This document shows positions 48,901 to 56,507 of a stretch of DNA of 64,000 bases, one piece after another (position 1 is the stretch's first letter; the number at the start of each line of letters is the position of its first letter). Where the stretch lies: NCBI RefSeq assembly GCF_905171775.1, contig NC_053489.1, positions 138,152,642-138,216,641 of the forward strand, written 5' to 3'. This stretch comes from Rana temporaria (Eukaryota; Chordata; Amphibia; Anura; Ranidae). The position numbers were made by a program, and so were the translations under genes. A model generated the notes under the pieces. The model was not told the origin of the DNA and searched no databases. It saw only the letters and a list, made by a program, of their open reading frames with translations.

Positions 48901-50520
48901 ACAGTTTTACCTCCTCCAGCAGCCCAGGCTAAGGCCCCGTACACACGTCCGAGGAACTCGACGGGGCAAAACTCATCGTTTTGCTCGTCGAGTTCTGTGT
49001 GAAGCCGCCGAGGATCTCGGCGAGCCAACTTTCCTCATTGAACAACGAGGGAATAGAAAACATGTTCTCTATTTGGCTCGACGAGGAACTCGTCGGCTTC
49101 CTCGGCCGAAAGTGTACACACGGCCGGGTTTCTCGGCAGAATTCAGCTCCGATCGAGTTTCTGGCTGAATTCTGCCGAGAAACTTGGTCGTGTGTACGGG
49201 GCCTAAGTGTCAGTAATAAGCTCTGAGTAGAAGCAAGGAGATATGTCAGCCTCCATGGGAGCTTTACCCTTCTACTCTGAAGCCTCGTACACACGACCGA
49301 GGAACTCGACGGGTGAAAAACACATCGTTTTCCTCGTCGAGTTCCTTGTTAGGCTTGTCGAGGAACTCGACAAGCTTGCTTTGCGTACACATGGTCAAGA
49401 CAAAATCTCCTCGTTCTCAAAGGCGGTGACATACAACACATACAACGGCAGGGGAAGTTCGATTCCACTGGCACAACTCTTGGGGCTGGTTTTGCTAATC
49501 TCATGTGTTTGCGTGTTAAGTAAAAGTTTGTTAAGAGACGATTTGCACAATACCATGACTTCAAAGCCGTGCAATTTTTGCTGTGATTTCATGGAAATGC
49601 CTGTGTAACTCACATCAAAGTCAGACCAAAGTAGTGCAGGGACTAATTTGAAGTTGGCCACGACTTGAAGTCTTACTAATATGAATGGTTGTCATTGGAA
49701 ATCATGGGTAACGACTTGTCATGTGACTTTGAAGTCCCAAGTCATAGGACAACTCGTACAAGTGTGAAAGGGGCCTAAGTGAGGCCCAATGTAAGGATGC
49801 ATATGCTATGCCTGTGGGTATGCTATGAAAGCATAGAATCACTGTGGTAGTCATAATGTAATTTGGCAAGTTCCTATAATATAATTTGTCAACACTTATA
49901 AACAATATTGATAGACCCACTTTAAAAATATGGCAACTATTTCTTCAAGTAACATAATAAAATACATATTTTTTTCCTGTTTTCAGCATTCAGTAACAAG
50001 AAAGCACAGACGTCGGGCTGTTAAGGTATGTATTTACAGCAGTATCACAAATCATTAAAAAATGTATATTTAAAATATAAGTATATCTGTTCACAAGTCA
50101 CATTGGGGTTGATTTATTAAAACTGAAGAGTGCAAAATCTGGTGCAGCTGTATATGTTAGCCAAGCAGCTTCTAACTTCAGCTTGTTCAATTAAGCTTTG
50201 GCAAAAAAAAGTTTCTTTGCAGGACTGTACTAGATTTTGCCCTATTCAGTTTAAGTAATTCAACCCTATTGTGCCACCAAGTTTCACAATTTCTGTACCC
50301 AGGCAGGATCTATTGTGCAGCTCTGTAATGGGGAACCTCGTGTATACATTACTTGAAGAAATTAAGATTCCCTATAGCAACCAGTCAGTTGCAAGCTTTC
50401 TAAAATCTAGTGCAAGTACAAAGTATAAACAATCATCTTGATGTTGAAGCGGATGCTCCATTTTTGGGTGGCGCTCCGCTTTAACATTGATGATGTGCAA
50501 AAGAAAAATAAACTCTCTAA

Positions 50521-50559
<39 letters not shown>

Positions 50560-52225
50560 CAGAATTTATATAGCGCCAACTGTTTGTGCAACACTTTACA
50601 ATATAAGAAGGGACAGTACAATTACAATACCTTTAAATACAGAAGGAATAGGTGGGCCCTTCTCATGGAGCTTACAATCTAAAGGTGGTACAAAAGTTAG
50701 TAGCTGCAAAGGATGATCTAATAGAGGTGACTCAAGCACAGTTCTTAAGTGGAGGTGGGGTAAGTTTCCCTGAATAAATACGTTTAAGGATTGCCTAAAG
50801 ACATACAGGGTAGGAGCTGACCAGACATACTGCGGTAGGGAGTTCCAGAGGATGGGAGAGGTTCTGGAAAAGTCATGGAGATGAGTGTGGGAGGAGGTAA
50901 CAAGGGATCTAGAGAGCAAAATGTCATATCTTCAGATAAGGTTGGTCATGTCCCCCCCCCCCCCCGGAATTCCACCCTATCATTACACATATACTCATTT
51001 CTGCCCAACTCTATATTTCCCAATGCTGGCAACAGATCCATGCACCTACTCTCCGTAGCACCACTATATTGTGTAGTCTTATACAGGGGTCAAGTCCTGG
51101 GGAAAAAAGTGTGGGAACTCCCACCCAAGATCCACTCCCCCAGCAAAAAAATAAATAAATGATACGCTCATATGCATAATTACTAAACCGCATGTTGTTT
51201 GTTTTTTTTTCGATCCATTGTACCTTAGTAATCCTTTATGTTACTAGCCGCTTCCTGTATATGGATTCATCGGGTAGTGTGTGGGTATTCTGTCACTTCT
51301 TCGATGCCGCAATGTCTCCTGGGAGCTTTTGTCATTGTTCCCAGGAGCAAGCAAGTTCTTTCTAAATCCGGTGATAACTCGCGGCAGACCTCCGCAATGT
51401 CTCCTGGGAACAATGACAAAAGCTCCCAGGAGACATTGCGGCATCGAGGAAGTGACGGAATACCCACACACTACCCGATGAATCCATATACAGGAAGCAG
51501 CCAGTAACATAAAGGATTACTAAGGTTCGCCTGCCCCTGACAGTGACTCGAGCTGGGCATCGCCGCCTAGTGAAGGATTGGCTCGGGCGGCTCGGCTGCT
51601 CTCGGCTGCTCTAGTCCTGCAAAGGGAACTGCGTTCCTGCTGTAAAAAAAAGTGCAGGATCTCCGTTCCCACACGTTCCCGCAGGACTTGAGCCCTGGTC
51701 TTATACCACTAAAAACTATCATGCTTGTCTATTCCTTTCCTCTCCCTTTCACACTACTTCCCTGTTATGCCCCACTCCTCTCTCTTGTATACATAGAAGG
51801 GTACGGAGCTGCATATGTTGGACTTTACTTGATACTGTACACCCTTCTTTAATGTTAATGTCAGTTGTCAATTATCATTGTTCTCCAAGTTATTGTACAC
51901 CACTTTATTTATTTTATAAAAAAAAAAAGAAAAGGTTGGTGATGTAGCTGGTGGCGATGATGTTGATGGCTTTGTACATTGTGATTAGTATTTTTAAGTT
52001 TATACATTGGGCATATGTAAACATGTATAATAATAATAACTGTTTCTCCAATTGCCACTTAAAAGCATGCTGTATGGTATACATAGAACAATATCCCTTT
52101 TTTCTTTTCTTTTACAGGACGAATACAGTGATACTTCATACTGCAAACAGTTACTGGGGCTGGCTGAGTTATGGAGGATATTTGTAGCACATAAAGAAGG
52201 ACTCCATAAAATGCCTTGTGTTTAG
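39371..52225 (+). CDS. Secreted cytokine-like protein, candidate IL-7/TSLP family, eight exons
   Basis: Joining 39371-39374, 39465-39616, 39882-39941, 44003-44056, 45848-45958, 48613-48654, 49987-50025 and 52118-52225 gives a 189-residue protein plus stop. All introns are GT...AG; intron 1 is phase 1, the rest phase 0. Residues 1-27 are a strong signal peptide (MASSRISAAV then a Leu/Met-rich core, cut probably before NPISS). The mature part has Cys at 57, 124, 163 and 188 and sequons at N59, N71 and N115. Exon 5 encodes an amphipathic helix ending LLKKCISD at the splice junction, comparable to the IL-7 exon that ends three residues after a conserved Cys. Exons 6-7 are Thr/Lys-rich with RKHRRRAVK, recalling the basic loop of TSLP. 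The last exon has YCKQLLGLAELWRIF, resembling the TSLP C-terminal helix (Cys, then LWR and Phe). Size fits (TSLP about 159 and IL-7 about 177 residues in human). Only four cysteines, where mammalian IL-7 and TSLP have six, is odd. The gene model is firm; the family is inference. Confidence 0.6.
39465..39616 (+). CDS. Cytokine-like gene, exon 2 (signal peptide and N-terminus)
   Basis: The acceptor TTCTTCTTCCATTGTGCAG has a good pyrimidine tract and the donor is CAG/GTAAGG. The exon encodes residues 2-52, ending in a helix-like GIKEHYRNILFKKLQQ. Confidence 0.65.
39709..39840. repeat. (TA)n microsatellite and T-run in intron 2
   Basis: A TA run of about 70 bp is followed by T-rich sequence between exons 2 and 3. 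It is likely polymorphic in length within a 265-bp intron. Confidence 0.9.
39882..39941 (+). CDS. Cytokine-like gene, exon 3
   Basis: The acceptor is TTTTGTGTTCCAAAAG and the donor AAG/GTAGGT. Twenty codons, residues 53-72, with Cys57 and sequon N59-Y-T61. The last two residues form the sequon N71-K-T73 only after joining to exon 4, which supports the junction. Confidence 0.6.
40072..40458. mobile_element. MITE with GAGCCGGTTCACAC-type ends (intron 3)
   Basis: The left end GAGCCGGTTCGCACAGG and the right end CCTGTGTGTGAACCGGCTC are inverted repeats. The interior is rich in GCGACTTG and CAAGTCG blocks. It is non-coding. Confidence 0.75.
40758..41209. mobile_element. TTAAAG-ended MITE (intron 3)
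   Basis: TTAAAGTGGTAGTAAACTC at the left and ACAACCGCTTTGA at the right. Internal short palindromes include AGAGTTTACTACC/GTACTACCACTTTAA-like pairs and CTCCTAAACC...GGTTTAGGAG. Part of the interior recurs at 11963-12025. Confidence 0.6.
41930..42128 (-). mobile_element. LINE-like 3' end with (AAT)n tail, fragment (intron 3)
   Basis: An (ATT)n run at 41935-41955 is followed by TTATATAGCGC and GGAGCTTACAATCTAAAG, blocks also seen at 50545-50700 and 63850-64000. On the minus strand the element would end in (AAT)n, as L2/CR1/Rex1-type LINEs do. Confidence 0.55.
42137..42406. mobile_element. hAT MITE (intron 3)
   Basis: CAGGGCCATCTTAATAGC and CATTAAGACAGCCCTG are inverted ends. They are flanked by ATGGTCCC (42129-42136) and ATGGTTCC (42407-42414), a 7-of-8 target duplication. 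Confidence 0.7.
42696..43319. mobile_element. hAT-type element with internal tandem duplications (intron 3)
   Basis: CAGGGATGGTGCAAGG and GTAGCACCGGCCCTA are inverted ends, flanked by identical AATACGAG (42688-42695 and 43320-43327). Inside, a 24-bp unit containing CACCAGCGCCCATCAATGC repeats about four times at 42817-42915. A segment of about 202 bp (starting GAATGTTT at 42931 and 43133) is duplicated in tandem. Confidence 0.8.
43596..43968. mobile_element. TTAAAG-ended palindromic MITE (intron 3)
   Basis: TTAAAGCGGGGGTTCACCC at the left and GAACCTCCACTTTAA at the right. It carries the same CCGACGGTCGCATGCAGCG foldback core as 16220-16742, and ends 34 bases before exon 4. Confidence 0.75.
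44003..44056 (+). CDS. Cytokine-like gene, exon 4
   Basis: The acceptor is TTTTTCTGTTTTTTCTAG and the donor TTT/GTAAGT. Eighteen codons, residues 73-90 (THTNTRSEFVKIPVASHF), probably a loop plus start of a helix. Confidence 0.6.
44203..44365. mobile_element. hAT foldback MITE, 163 bp (intron 4)
   Basis: CAGGGATCTCAAACTGG and CCAGTTTGAGACCCCTG are inverted ends, flanked by TTCTAGAT and GTCTAGAT (7 of 8). The interior arms read AAACTACAAGTCCCATCATG and CATGGGACTTGTAGTTT. This terminal type is widespread in vertebrates. Confidence 0.85.
44807..45812 (+). mobile_element. TTAA-target element, family A, full-length (intron 4)
   Basis: TTAACCACTTAAGCCCCGG at the left and CCTTAAGTGGTTAA at the right, TTAA duplicated. 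It is the reverse-oriented sister of 9527-10531, highly similar over most of its length. It ends 35 bases before exon 5. Confidence 0.8.
45848..45958 (+). CDS. Cytokine-like gene, exon 5
   Basis: The acceptor is TTTGTGTTTTTTAG and the donor GAT/GTAAGT. Thirty-seven codons, residues 91-127. NFGYNPVISSLYKLASRM has the hydrophobic spacing of a cytokine helix. Sequon N115 and Cys124 follow. Confidence 0.7.
46196..46450. mobile_element. Foldback MITE, CCTCGTACACACGA type (intron 5)
   Basis: AGCCTCGTACACACGAG and TCGTGTGTACGAGGCT are inverted ends. The arms are built of ACTCGACGAG and TTCCTCG words. Further copies are at 48931-49206, 49280-49396, 52800-53070 and 56231-56507. Confidence 0.8.
46450..46903. 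mobile_element. TTAAAGGATC-ended MITE (intron 5)
   Basis: TTAAAGGATCACTAAAGGA at the left and TCCTTTAGTGACC at the right are inverted ends with T-run and A/T-run shoulders. The TTAAAGG end matches the T2/Kolobok-like MITE type described in frogs. Confidence 0.65.
47092..47202. repeat. Left member of a long direct repeat flanking the LINE
   Basis: ACTCTAGCCTAGCCTGACAA and TTGGAGTGTACAGCATAATG are also found at 48545-48776. The left member is about 111 bp and the right about 232 bp. The difference is one block of about 121 bp that contains exon 6. Confidence 0.75.
47204..48544 (-). pseudogene. 5'-truncated Tx1/L1-like LINE, ORF2 C-terminal part (intron 5)
   Basis: The plus-strand T-run at 47204-47220 is the poly(A) tail of a minus-strand element. 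Upstream of it the minus strand encodes the end of an L1/Tx1-type ORF2. IREGGMAIPHPRCYFLAAKL lies near 48530-48475, then there are stops, then a 217-codon open frame (48377-47724) with DEQWRKILERGH and FLKMIHRTYYTPKKL. A frame change follows into a 110-codon frame (47731-47399). The motif pair GG-x-x-x-P...AA-x-L and HRTYYTP is typical for the region after the RT domain in this clade. No RT core and no endonuclease are present. The copy is dead. Confidence 0.75.
48545..48776. repeat. Right member of the long direct repeat, containing exon 6
   Basis: It starts immediately at the 5' end of the LINE and ends at CACCTGTCACCAAAG-like sequence where the left copy meets the poly(A) tail. Exon 6 (48613-48654) lies inside it. 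Confidence 0.75.
48613..48654 (+). CDS. Cytokine-like gene, exon 6 (Thr-rich mini-exon)
   Basis: The acceptor is TTTTATGGTTTTAG and the donor AAG/GTATGT. Fourteen codons, KTEPTTTTAPSTKK. It could be O-glycosylated. Phase 0 on both sides, so skipping keeps the frame. Confidence 0.5.
48931..49206. mobile_element. Foldback MITE, CCCCGTACACACG type (intron 6)
   Basis: AAGGCCCCGTACACACG and CGTGTGTACGGGGCCT are inverted ends; arms contain GAACTCGACG and CGAGTTTCTGGCTGAATTC. Same family as 52800-53070, which lies in the reverse orientation. Confidence 0.8.
49280..49396. mobile_element. Truncated foldback MITE of the same family (intron 6)
   Basis: AAGCCTCGTACACACGACCG at the left, with CTCGTCGAGTTCCTTGTTAG inside. 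The right side stops at GCGTACACATGG, so half of the element is missing. Confidence 0.7.
49987..50025 (+). CDS. Cytokine-like gene, exon 7 (basic mini-exon)
   Basis: The acceptor is TTTTTTTCCTGTTTTCAG and the donor AAG/GTATGT. Thirteen codons, HSVTRKHRRRAVK, a possible furin-type site. Phase 0 on both sides. Confidence 0.55.
50107..50266. mobile_element. Foldback MITE, GGTTGATTTA type (intron 7)
   Basis: GGTTGATTTATTAAAACTG at the left and CAGTTTAAGTAATTCAACC at the right, with AGAGTGCAAAATCTGGTGCA next to the left arm. Related copies are at 55921-56089 and 57280-57440. Confidence 0.7.
50515..50947 (-). mobile_element. L2/Rex1-like LINE 3' end with (AAT)n tail (intron 7)
   Basis: The minus strand reads FSRTSPILWNSLPQYV and APTLYVFRQSLNVFI, the C-terminal signature of L2/CR1/Rex-type ORF2. 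It is followed by a short 3' region and (AAT)n (plus-strand ATT run at 50523-50558). The body is cut at about 50947 by another insertion and appears to resume at about 51930 (GATGTAGCTGGTGG...). Confidence 0.7.
51084..51697. mobile_element. hAT element, 614 bp, exact 8-bp target duplication (intron 7)
   Basis: CAGGGGTCAAGTCCTGG and CAGGACTTGAGCCCTG are inverted ends, flanked by identical GTCTTATA (51076-51083 and 51698-51705). It contains the palindrome at 51221-51530. Confidence 0.85.
51221..51530. repeat. Near-perfect palindrome of about 310 bp
   Basis: ACCTTAGTAATCCTTTATGT at the left and ACATAAAGGATTACTAAGGT at the right; arms of more than 100 bp include AGTGTGTGGGTATTC and AATGTCTCCTGGGAGC words. 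A short unpaired centre (GCAAGTTCTTTCTAAATCCG) separates the arms. Could be a nested MITE. Confidence 0.85.
52118..52225 (+). CDS. Cytokine-like gene, last coding exon
   Basis: The acceptor is TTTTTTCTTTTCTTTTACAG. Thirty-five codons and a TAG stop at 52223-52225. It carries Cys163, the LWRIF motif and Cys188 next to the C-terminus. Confidence 0.65.
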   Translation, partial: DEYSDTSYCKQLLGLAELWRIFVAHKEGLHKMPCV

Positions 52226-52586
52226 ATTCAGTACATATTTATTAGGAAAATGATCTATTTTTGTATGGGTCTTAAGAATATTTAAATTGATGTAGAAATG
52301 TTAGTTATTTATGGGCTTCTGTTTAATAGAGTGCATGTATTGTTCATAGCAACCCATATTGCACTTGAAAAAGAAGAGGGAAAATCTCATTGGTTGTTAT
52401 GGGCAGCAGAATTCGTTTTTATCACATACATTGATACAAAGGCGATTATCATTATTATAAGCAGAAAGTAGCTGTCAAAAAGACCATTTACATTTTATTT
52501 ATTGCAACTAAATCTAAAGAGATTTTTTAAGCTAGCATCAATGTCACTGAGAATGCAGTATTAGTAATTAGTAACAAAAAAAGCAG

Positions 52587-52592
52587 AATAAA
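52587..52592 (+). terminator. Candidate polyadenylation signal of the cytokine-like gene
   Basis: AATAAA about 360 bases after the stop codon is the nearest consensus signal on the plus strand. It lies just before the TTAAAG-ended element at 52640, so a short 3' untranslated region is plausible. Confidence 0.4.
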
Positions 52593-52799
52593 GCAGAACT
52601 AAAATGACATAGTAATTATTTTACCAGGCTTATGAAACTTTAAAGTGGATGTAAACCCAAATTAGTTTTTTTTTTTTTTGCTGGCACAATTTAGAGTATA
52701 AGATTTCCTATTATCTGTGCCCAGTTTTGTCACACAGAGTTTATCCAGCTCTGAGCAATCCTCTTTTATTGTTCAGTGAGATAAATCTTGACAAACTGA

Positions 52800-53070
52800 G
52801 GCCCCGTACACACGACCGAGTTTCTCGGCAGAATTCAGCCAGAAACTCGATCGGAGCCGTATTCTGCCGAGAAACCCGGCCGTGTGTACACTTTCGGCCG
52901 AGGAAACCGACGAGGATCTCGTCGGGCCAAATAGAGAACATGTTCTCTATTTCCTCGTTAGTCAACGGGGAAACTTGGCTCGCCGAGATCCTCGGCGGCT
53001 TCATAAGGAACTCGACGAGCAAAACGATGTGTTTTGCTCGTCGAGATTCTCGGCCGTGTGTATGGGGCCA
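52800..53070. mobile_element. Foldback MITE, CCCCGTACACACGA type, nested
   Basis: GCCCCGTACACACGACCG and CCGTGTGTATGGGGCC are inverted ends; same family as 48931-49206. Confidence 0.8.
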
Positions 53071-53332
53071 GAGAAAAACATTGTCAAATCCTCCCCCTTG
53101 CCTTGAGTGACAGGTTATTTACATATCTCATGCACTAGCCTGAGACAGGCATTATTTTTTAATTCCCATCTCCACTCCTTTTCTGAAGTCATGTGGTTAC
53201 TTTTCTGGATTTTGACTGGATGTTAGTGATCTTAGCAGAATTTAGTGTAAGGATTACACAAGAGAAAATGCATGTTGACAAGGGGAGTGTAGAGGTGGGC
53301 GGGGAGTCTACTGACATCACAGTAGAAATATT

Positions 53333-53490
53333 AGCCAGCACACCATGGAATGACATAAATAGTCCAAACGGATGTTTTATTGCATGAGATCAGAACACAA
53401 AGAAAGTTCAACGTTTCGGAGCCACGTAGGGCCCCTTCGTCAGGCATGTGATGTCATCGTTGTTCCATGGTGTGCTGGCAAATATTTCTA
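53333..53490. repeat. Foldback repeat with CGTTTCGGAGCC...CCCTTCGTCAGG core
   Basis: GCCAGCACACCATGGAA at the left and TTCCATGGTGTGCTGGC at the right are inverted. The core AACGTTTCGGAGCC and GGGCCCCTTCGTCAGGC recalls motifs at 12320-12350 and 63370-63405. Confidence 0.6.
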
Positions 53491-53784
53491 CTGTAACGTG
53501 TACCAGTATCCAGCTGGTTGTTGCTACAAGCACCCAAACCCAAGAGCTGATCCAGGAATGTGTGCGATGGGAATATGAAGTATGTCTACTGACATCACGA
53601 CTCCACCCACCGAGCTCCAGGCAACAGACCCGCCCACAGAATCTGCAGTTTTTCAGTTCCTTATAACAGACAGAGGGGAGACATTTGACAGGTAAGGATA
53701 CATGCAGGAGGCATCTATATCCTTATAGATCAGCACCATGGCAGTAGTTTAGAAAGGATGAGAGTGGCTTTACATCCACTTTAA

Positions 53785-54770
53785 TGTTTTTGTTTTTTTA
53801 CATTGACAAGTATGATCTTAAAAAGTCTTATCCAGATACACACCTAATATTTTGTTACAGGAAGACACTGGGGGCTGATGAGTAAAATAAGTATTCACTC
53901 GGCCCGGTAAAGCTCTGTTTATTTTACTCAATATATTATATGCAAGAGCATTCCTATTATTTTTTTTCATTGTACATGATTTGGTGTTTACGGTAAACAC
54001 AGGTTTATTTGACTCAGTGAACCTTTAACCCCTATAGTAAATGAACCCTGCAGATATCGGCCTTTTCGGCTTGCTACTTTCCATTGCGATTATAAATTTT
54101 AAAGGCACATATTTGCCACAGATCCCATTTATCACTACATTTCTGTTTGTCTGCTCACCCTCTAACTATCATCTTTCAATCGCATTTGTTTTAGTGTTGT
54201 GAAGATATGTCTTTAAAGGATCTCATTTATCCAGGTCATGATATCTAGTAATAGTTAGCTACATTCAACCGCACATGTTCCGTATTGTTGAAGGTATTTC
54301 GTAGTTTCTTCAAAACCACTGGAGAACGTCTTCAATATTACATAACAAGTCAAACGGATTGTGACTAACAATTACTGGATAATAATGTAAAACTGATGGT
54401 AAAATATCAGATTCTTTTTCTGCCTTAGCAAAGTGCTTTAAAAGCACTGCCCTATTAGTTGTTTTAATGCATTTTTGAAGGCTTGTAAGAGTTTAGTATT
54501 ATTTATTTCAAGTATGAGTCCTTCAAGTAAGCTAATCATAAGTTACCAGCAAGTGGTACTTCTCCATCCTGTATTTAATGCCGTTTTAGGAGGTTACCAT
54601 AGTTGTGCACCTATAATAGACATCATATCTGTGGGGAACAAGTGCTGAATTTAAAGTCCCAATCTTGACAGATACAATTGCTGTCAAAGATGTTCCAATA
54701 TCTGTGTGGTAGGTGTGTATACATTAAACCATTAAAGTATATCTAAAGGCAAAACTTTTTGGGGCAGATA
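53785..54770. other. Intergenic, no gene recognised
   Basis: AT-rich DNA without a recognised repeat or coding domain downstream of the cytokine-like gene. Confidence 0.4.
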
Positions 54771-55484
54771 CACATACATTTGCATGGGCGCAGCGTATGT
54801 GAGATACGCTACGCCGCTGTAACTTACTTTGCAAATCTTTGAATCCAGAAAGAATTTGTGCCGTAAGTTACGGCGGTGTAGTGTATCTCTTGCGGCGTAA
54901 GGGCGCTGAATTCAAATGCAGCGAGTAGGGGGCGTGTTTCATTTAAATGAAGCGCGTCCCAGCGCCGAATGAACTGCGCATGCCCCGTCCGTCAAAACTC
55001 CCAGGGTGCATTGCTCCAAATGACGTCGCAAAGACGTCATTGTTTTCGACGTGAACGTAAATGGCGTCCAGCCCCATTCACGGACGACTTACGCAAACGA
55101 CGTAACATTTTCAAAATTATATGCGGGAACGACGGCCATACTTAACATTGAGTACGCCACCAGATAGCAGCTTTAACTATACGCTGGAAAAAGCCGAACA
55201 GAAATGACGTAAAAGAATGCGACGGCCGCTCGTACGTTCGTGGATCGTCGGAAATAGCTAATTTGCATACTCGATGCGGATTACAACGGGAACGCCACCT
55301 AGCGGACGCAGAAGAATTGCATCTAAGATCCGAAGGCGTACGAAGATGTACGCCTGTCGGATCTAACCCAGATGCAGTCGTATCTTGTTTTGAGAATTCA
55401 AAACAAAGATACGACGCGGGAATTTTGAAAGTACGCCGGCGTATCAATAGATACGCCGGCGTACTTTCTTTGTGGATCTGCCCC
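54771..55484 (-). mobile_element. Harbinger-like MITE (GGGGCAGATACAC terminus), 714 bp
   Basis: GGGGCAGATACACATAC and CTTTGTGGATCTGCCCC are inverted ends flanked by TTT on both sides (54768-54770 and 55485-55487). It is the uninterrupted relative of 15864-17062, including GGCCATACTTAACATTG at the site where that copy carries an insertion. Confidence 0.8.
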
Positions 55485-55737
55485 TTTGAGTTTTGGATAG
55501 AGTGGAAAGGATTAAAACTCCTGTCAGGTTTTTAATTAGTGTCCCTACTTCACTCTCTCTATTATTCCTAGAGACCATTGTCTCTGGTATTGAATAAGAG
55601 GAAAAATTTAACATTTTTAGTTGCCATTAGGACAGAAATAAAGGTGAAGTAAAGTAAAATCTCTTGACTTTTTTAACTTTTTTCTCTTGGCTTTAGATAT
55701 GCTTTAACTGTTTGTGTACAATATTTACTGGCTGAGT
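55485..55737. other. Short intergenic segment
   Basis: No feature recognised. Confidence 0.4.
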
Positions 55738-56149
55738 AAATCCGGCCATAGATGGTTCAAATCTCGGCCAGTTCAGCAGGGGCCAGCTGAGATTCAAATC
55801 ATGTATGGGCAAGTTAATTGTACCCAAGTTGATTGATCGATCAACTTGGGTACAACCAGTCTGTCAGATTTTTCATGTGATTATTGCCAGCAGTTATAGC
55901 CGCTAGTGATAATCACTGTGTGGTTGATTTATAAAACTGGAGAGTGCAAAATCTGTTGCAGCTCAGCATAGAAACCAATCAGCTTCCTTTTTGTCAACGC
56001 TTAATTGGACAAGTTAGAAGCTGATTGGCTACTGTGCACAGCTGCACCAGATTTTGCACCCTCCAGTTTTAGTAAATCAACCCCTGTGTGTTCTCCCGGA
56101 TGGCTCCTGGTTGCGGGAAAGAAAGTAGTACCATCTATGGCCGGCTTAA
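55738..56149. mobile_element. MITE with TAAGCCGGCCATAGATGG ends, interrupted
   Basis: The left edge is TAAATCCGGCCATAGATGG and the right edge CCATCTATGGCCGGCTTAA. The palindrome around TTGATTGATCGATCAA matches 11280-11305. The foldback at 55921-56089 is inserted into it. Confidence 0.7.
55921..56089. mobile_element. Foldback MITE, GGTTGATTTA type, nested
   Basis: GGTTGATTTATAAAACTGG at the left and CCAGTTTTAGTAAATCAACC at the right. The arms contain GAGAGTGCAAAATCTGTTGC and GCACCAGATTTTGCACCCTC. Confidence 0.8.
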
Positions 56150-56230
56150 ATCATGCAGATCGCTCCAGTCTCTAAAAAATTCAATGATATGCTGATGTTT
56201 CATTTCCCTTCACCTAGTGAGAGATCTGCC

Positions 56231-56507
56231 TGAAGCCTCGTACACACGACCGAGGAACTCGACGGGCGAAACACCTAGTTTTCCTCGTCGAGTTCCTTGT
56301 TAGGCTTGTCGAGGAACTCGACAAGCCAATTTTCTCCATTCCCGTCAAGGAAATAGAGAACATGCTCTCTTTTTGGCTCGTCGAGTTTCTCGACAGTTTC
56401 CTTAGGCGAAAATGTACACACGACCGGTTTCCTCGACAAAAAAATATCTCCCAGCAAGTTTCTTGCTGTTTTTTTGCCAAGAAACTCGGTCGTGTGTACG
56501 AGGCCTG
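56231..56507. mobile_element. Foldback MITE, CCTCGTACACACGA type
   Basis: GAAGCCTCGTACACACGACC and GGTCGTGTGTACGAGGC are inverted ends. Arms with CTCGACAAGCC and AAACTCGGTCG. Same family as 46196-46450 but reversed. Confidence 0.8.

Larger units (their letters stand above)
50948..51929 (+). mobile_element. Poly(A)-tailed retroelement insertion, itself interrupted
   Basis: An A-run at 51919-51929 ends the insertion. AAGGTTGGTCATG before it (about 50939-50951) and AAGGTTGGTGATG after it (about 51933-51945) look like a target duplication of about 12-13 bp with one mismatch. The body has no recognised domain, so it may be a 5'-truncated LINE end. The hAT MITE at 51084-51697 sits inside. Confidence 0.55.
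52640..53784. mobile_element. TTAAAGTGG-ended MITE with two nested foldbacks
   Basis: TTAAAGTGGATGTAAACCC and TTTACATCCACTTTAA are inverted ends. Inside lie the foldback at 52800-53070 and a palindromic repeat at 53333-53490. Confidence 0.7.
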
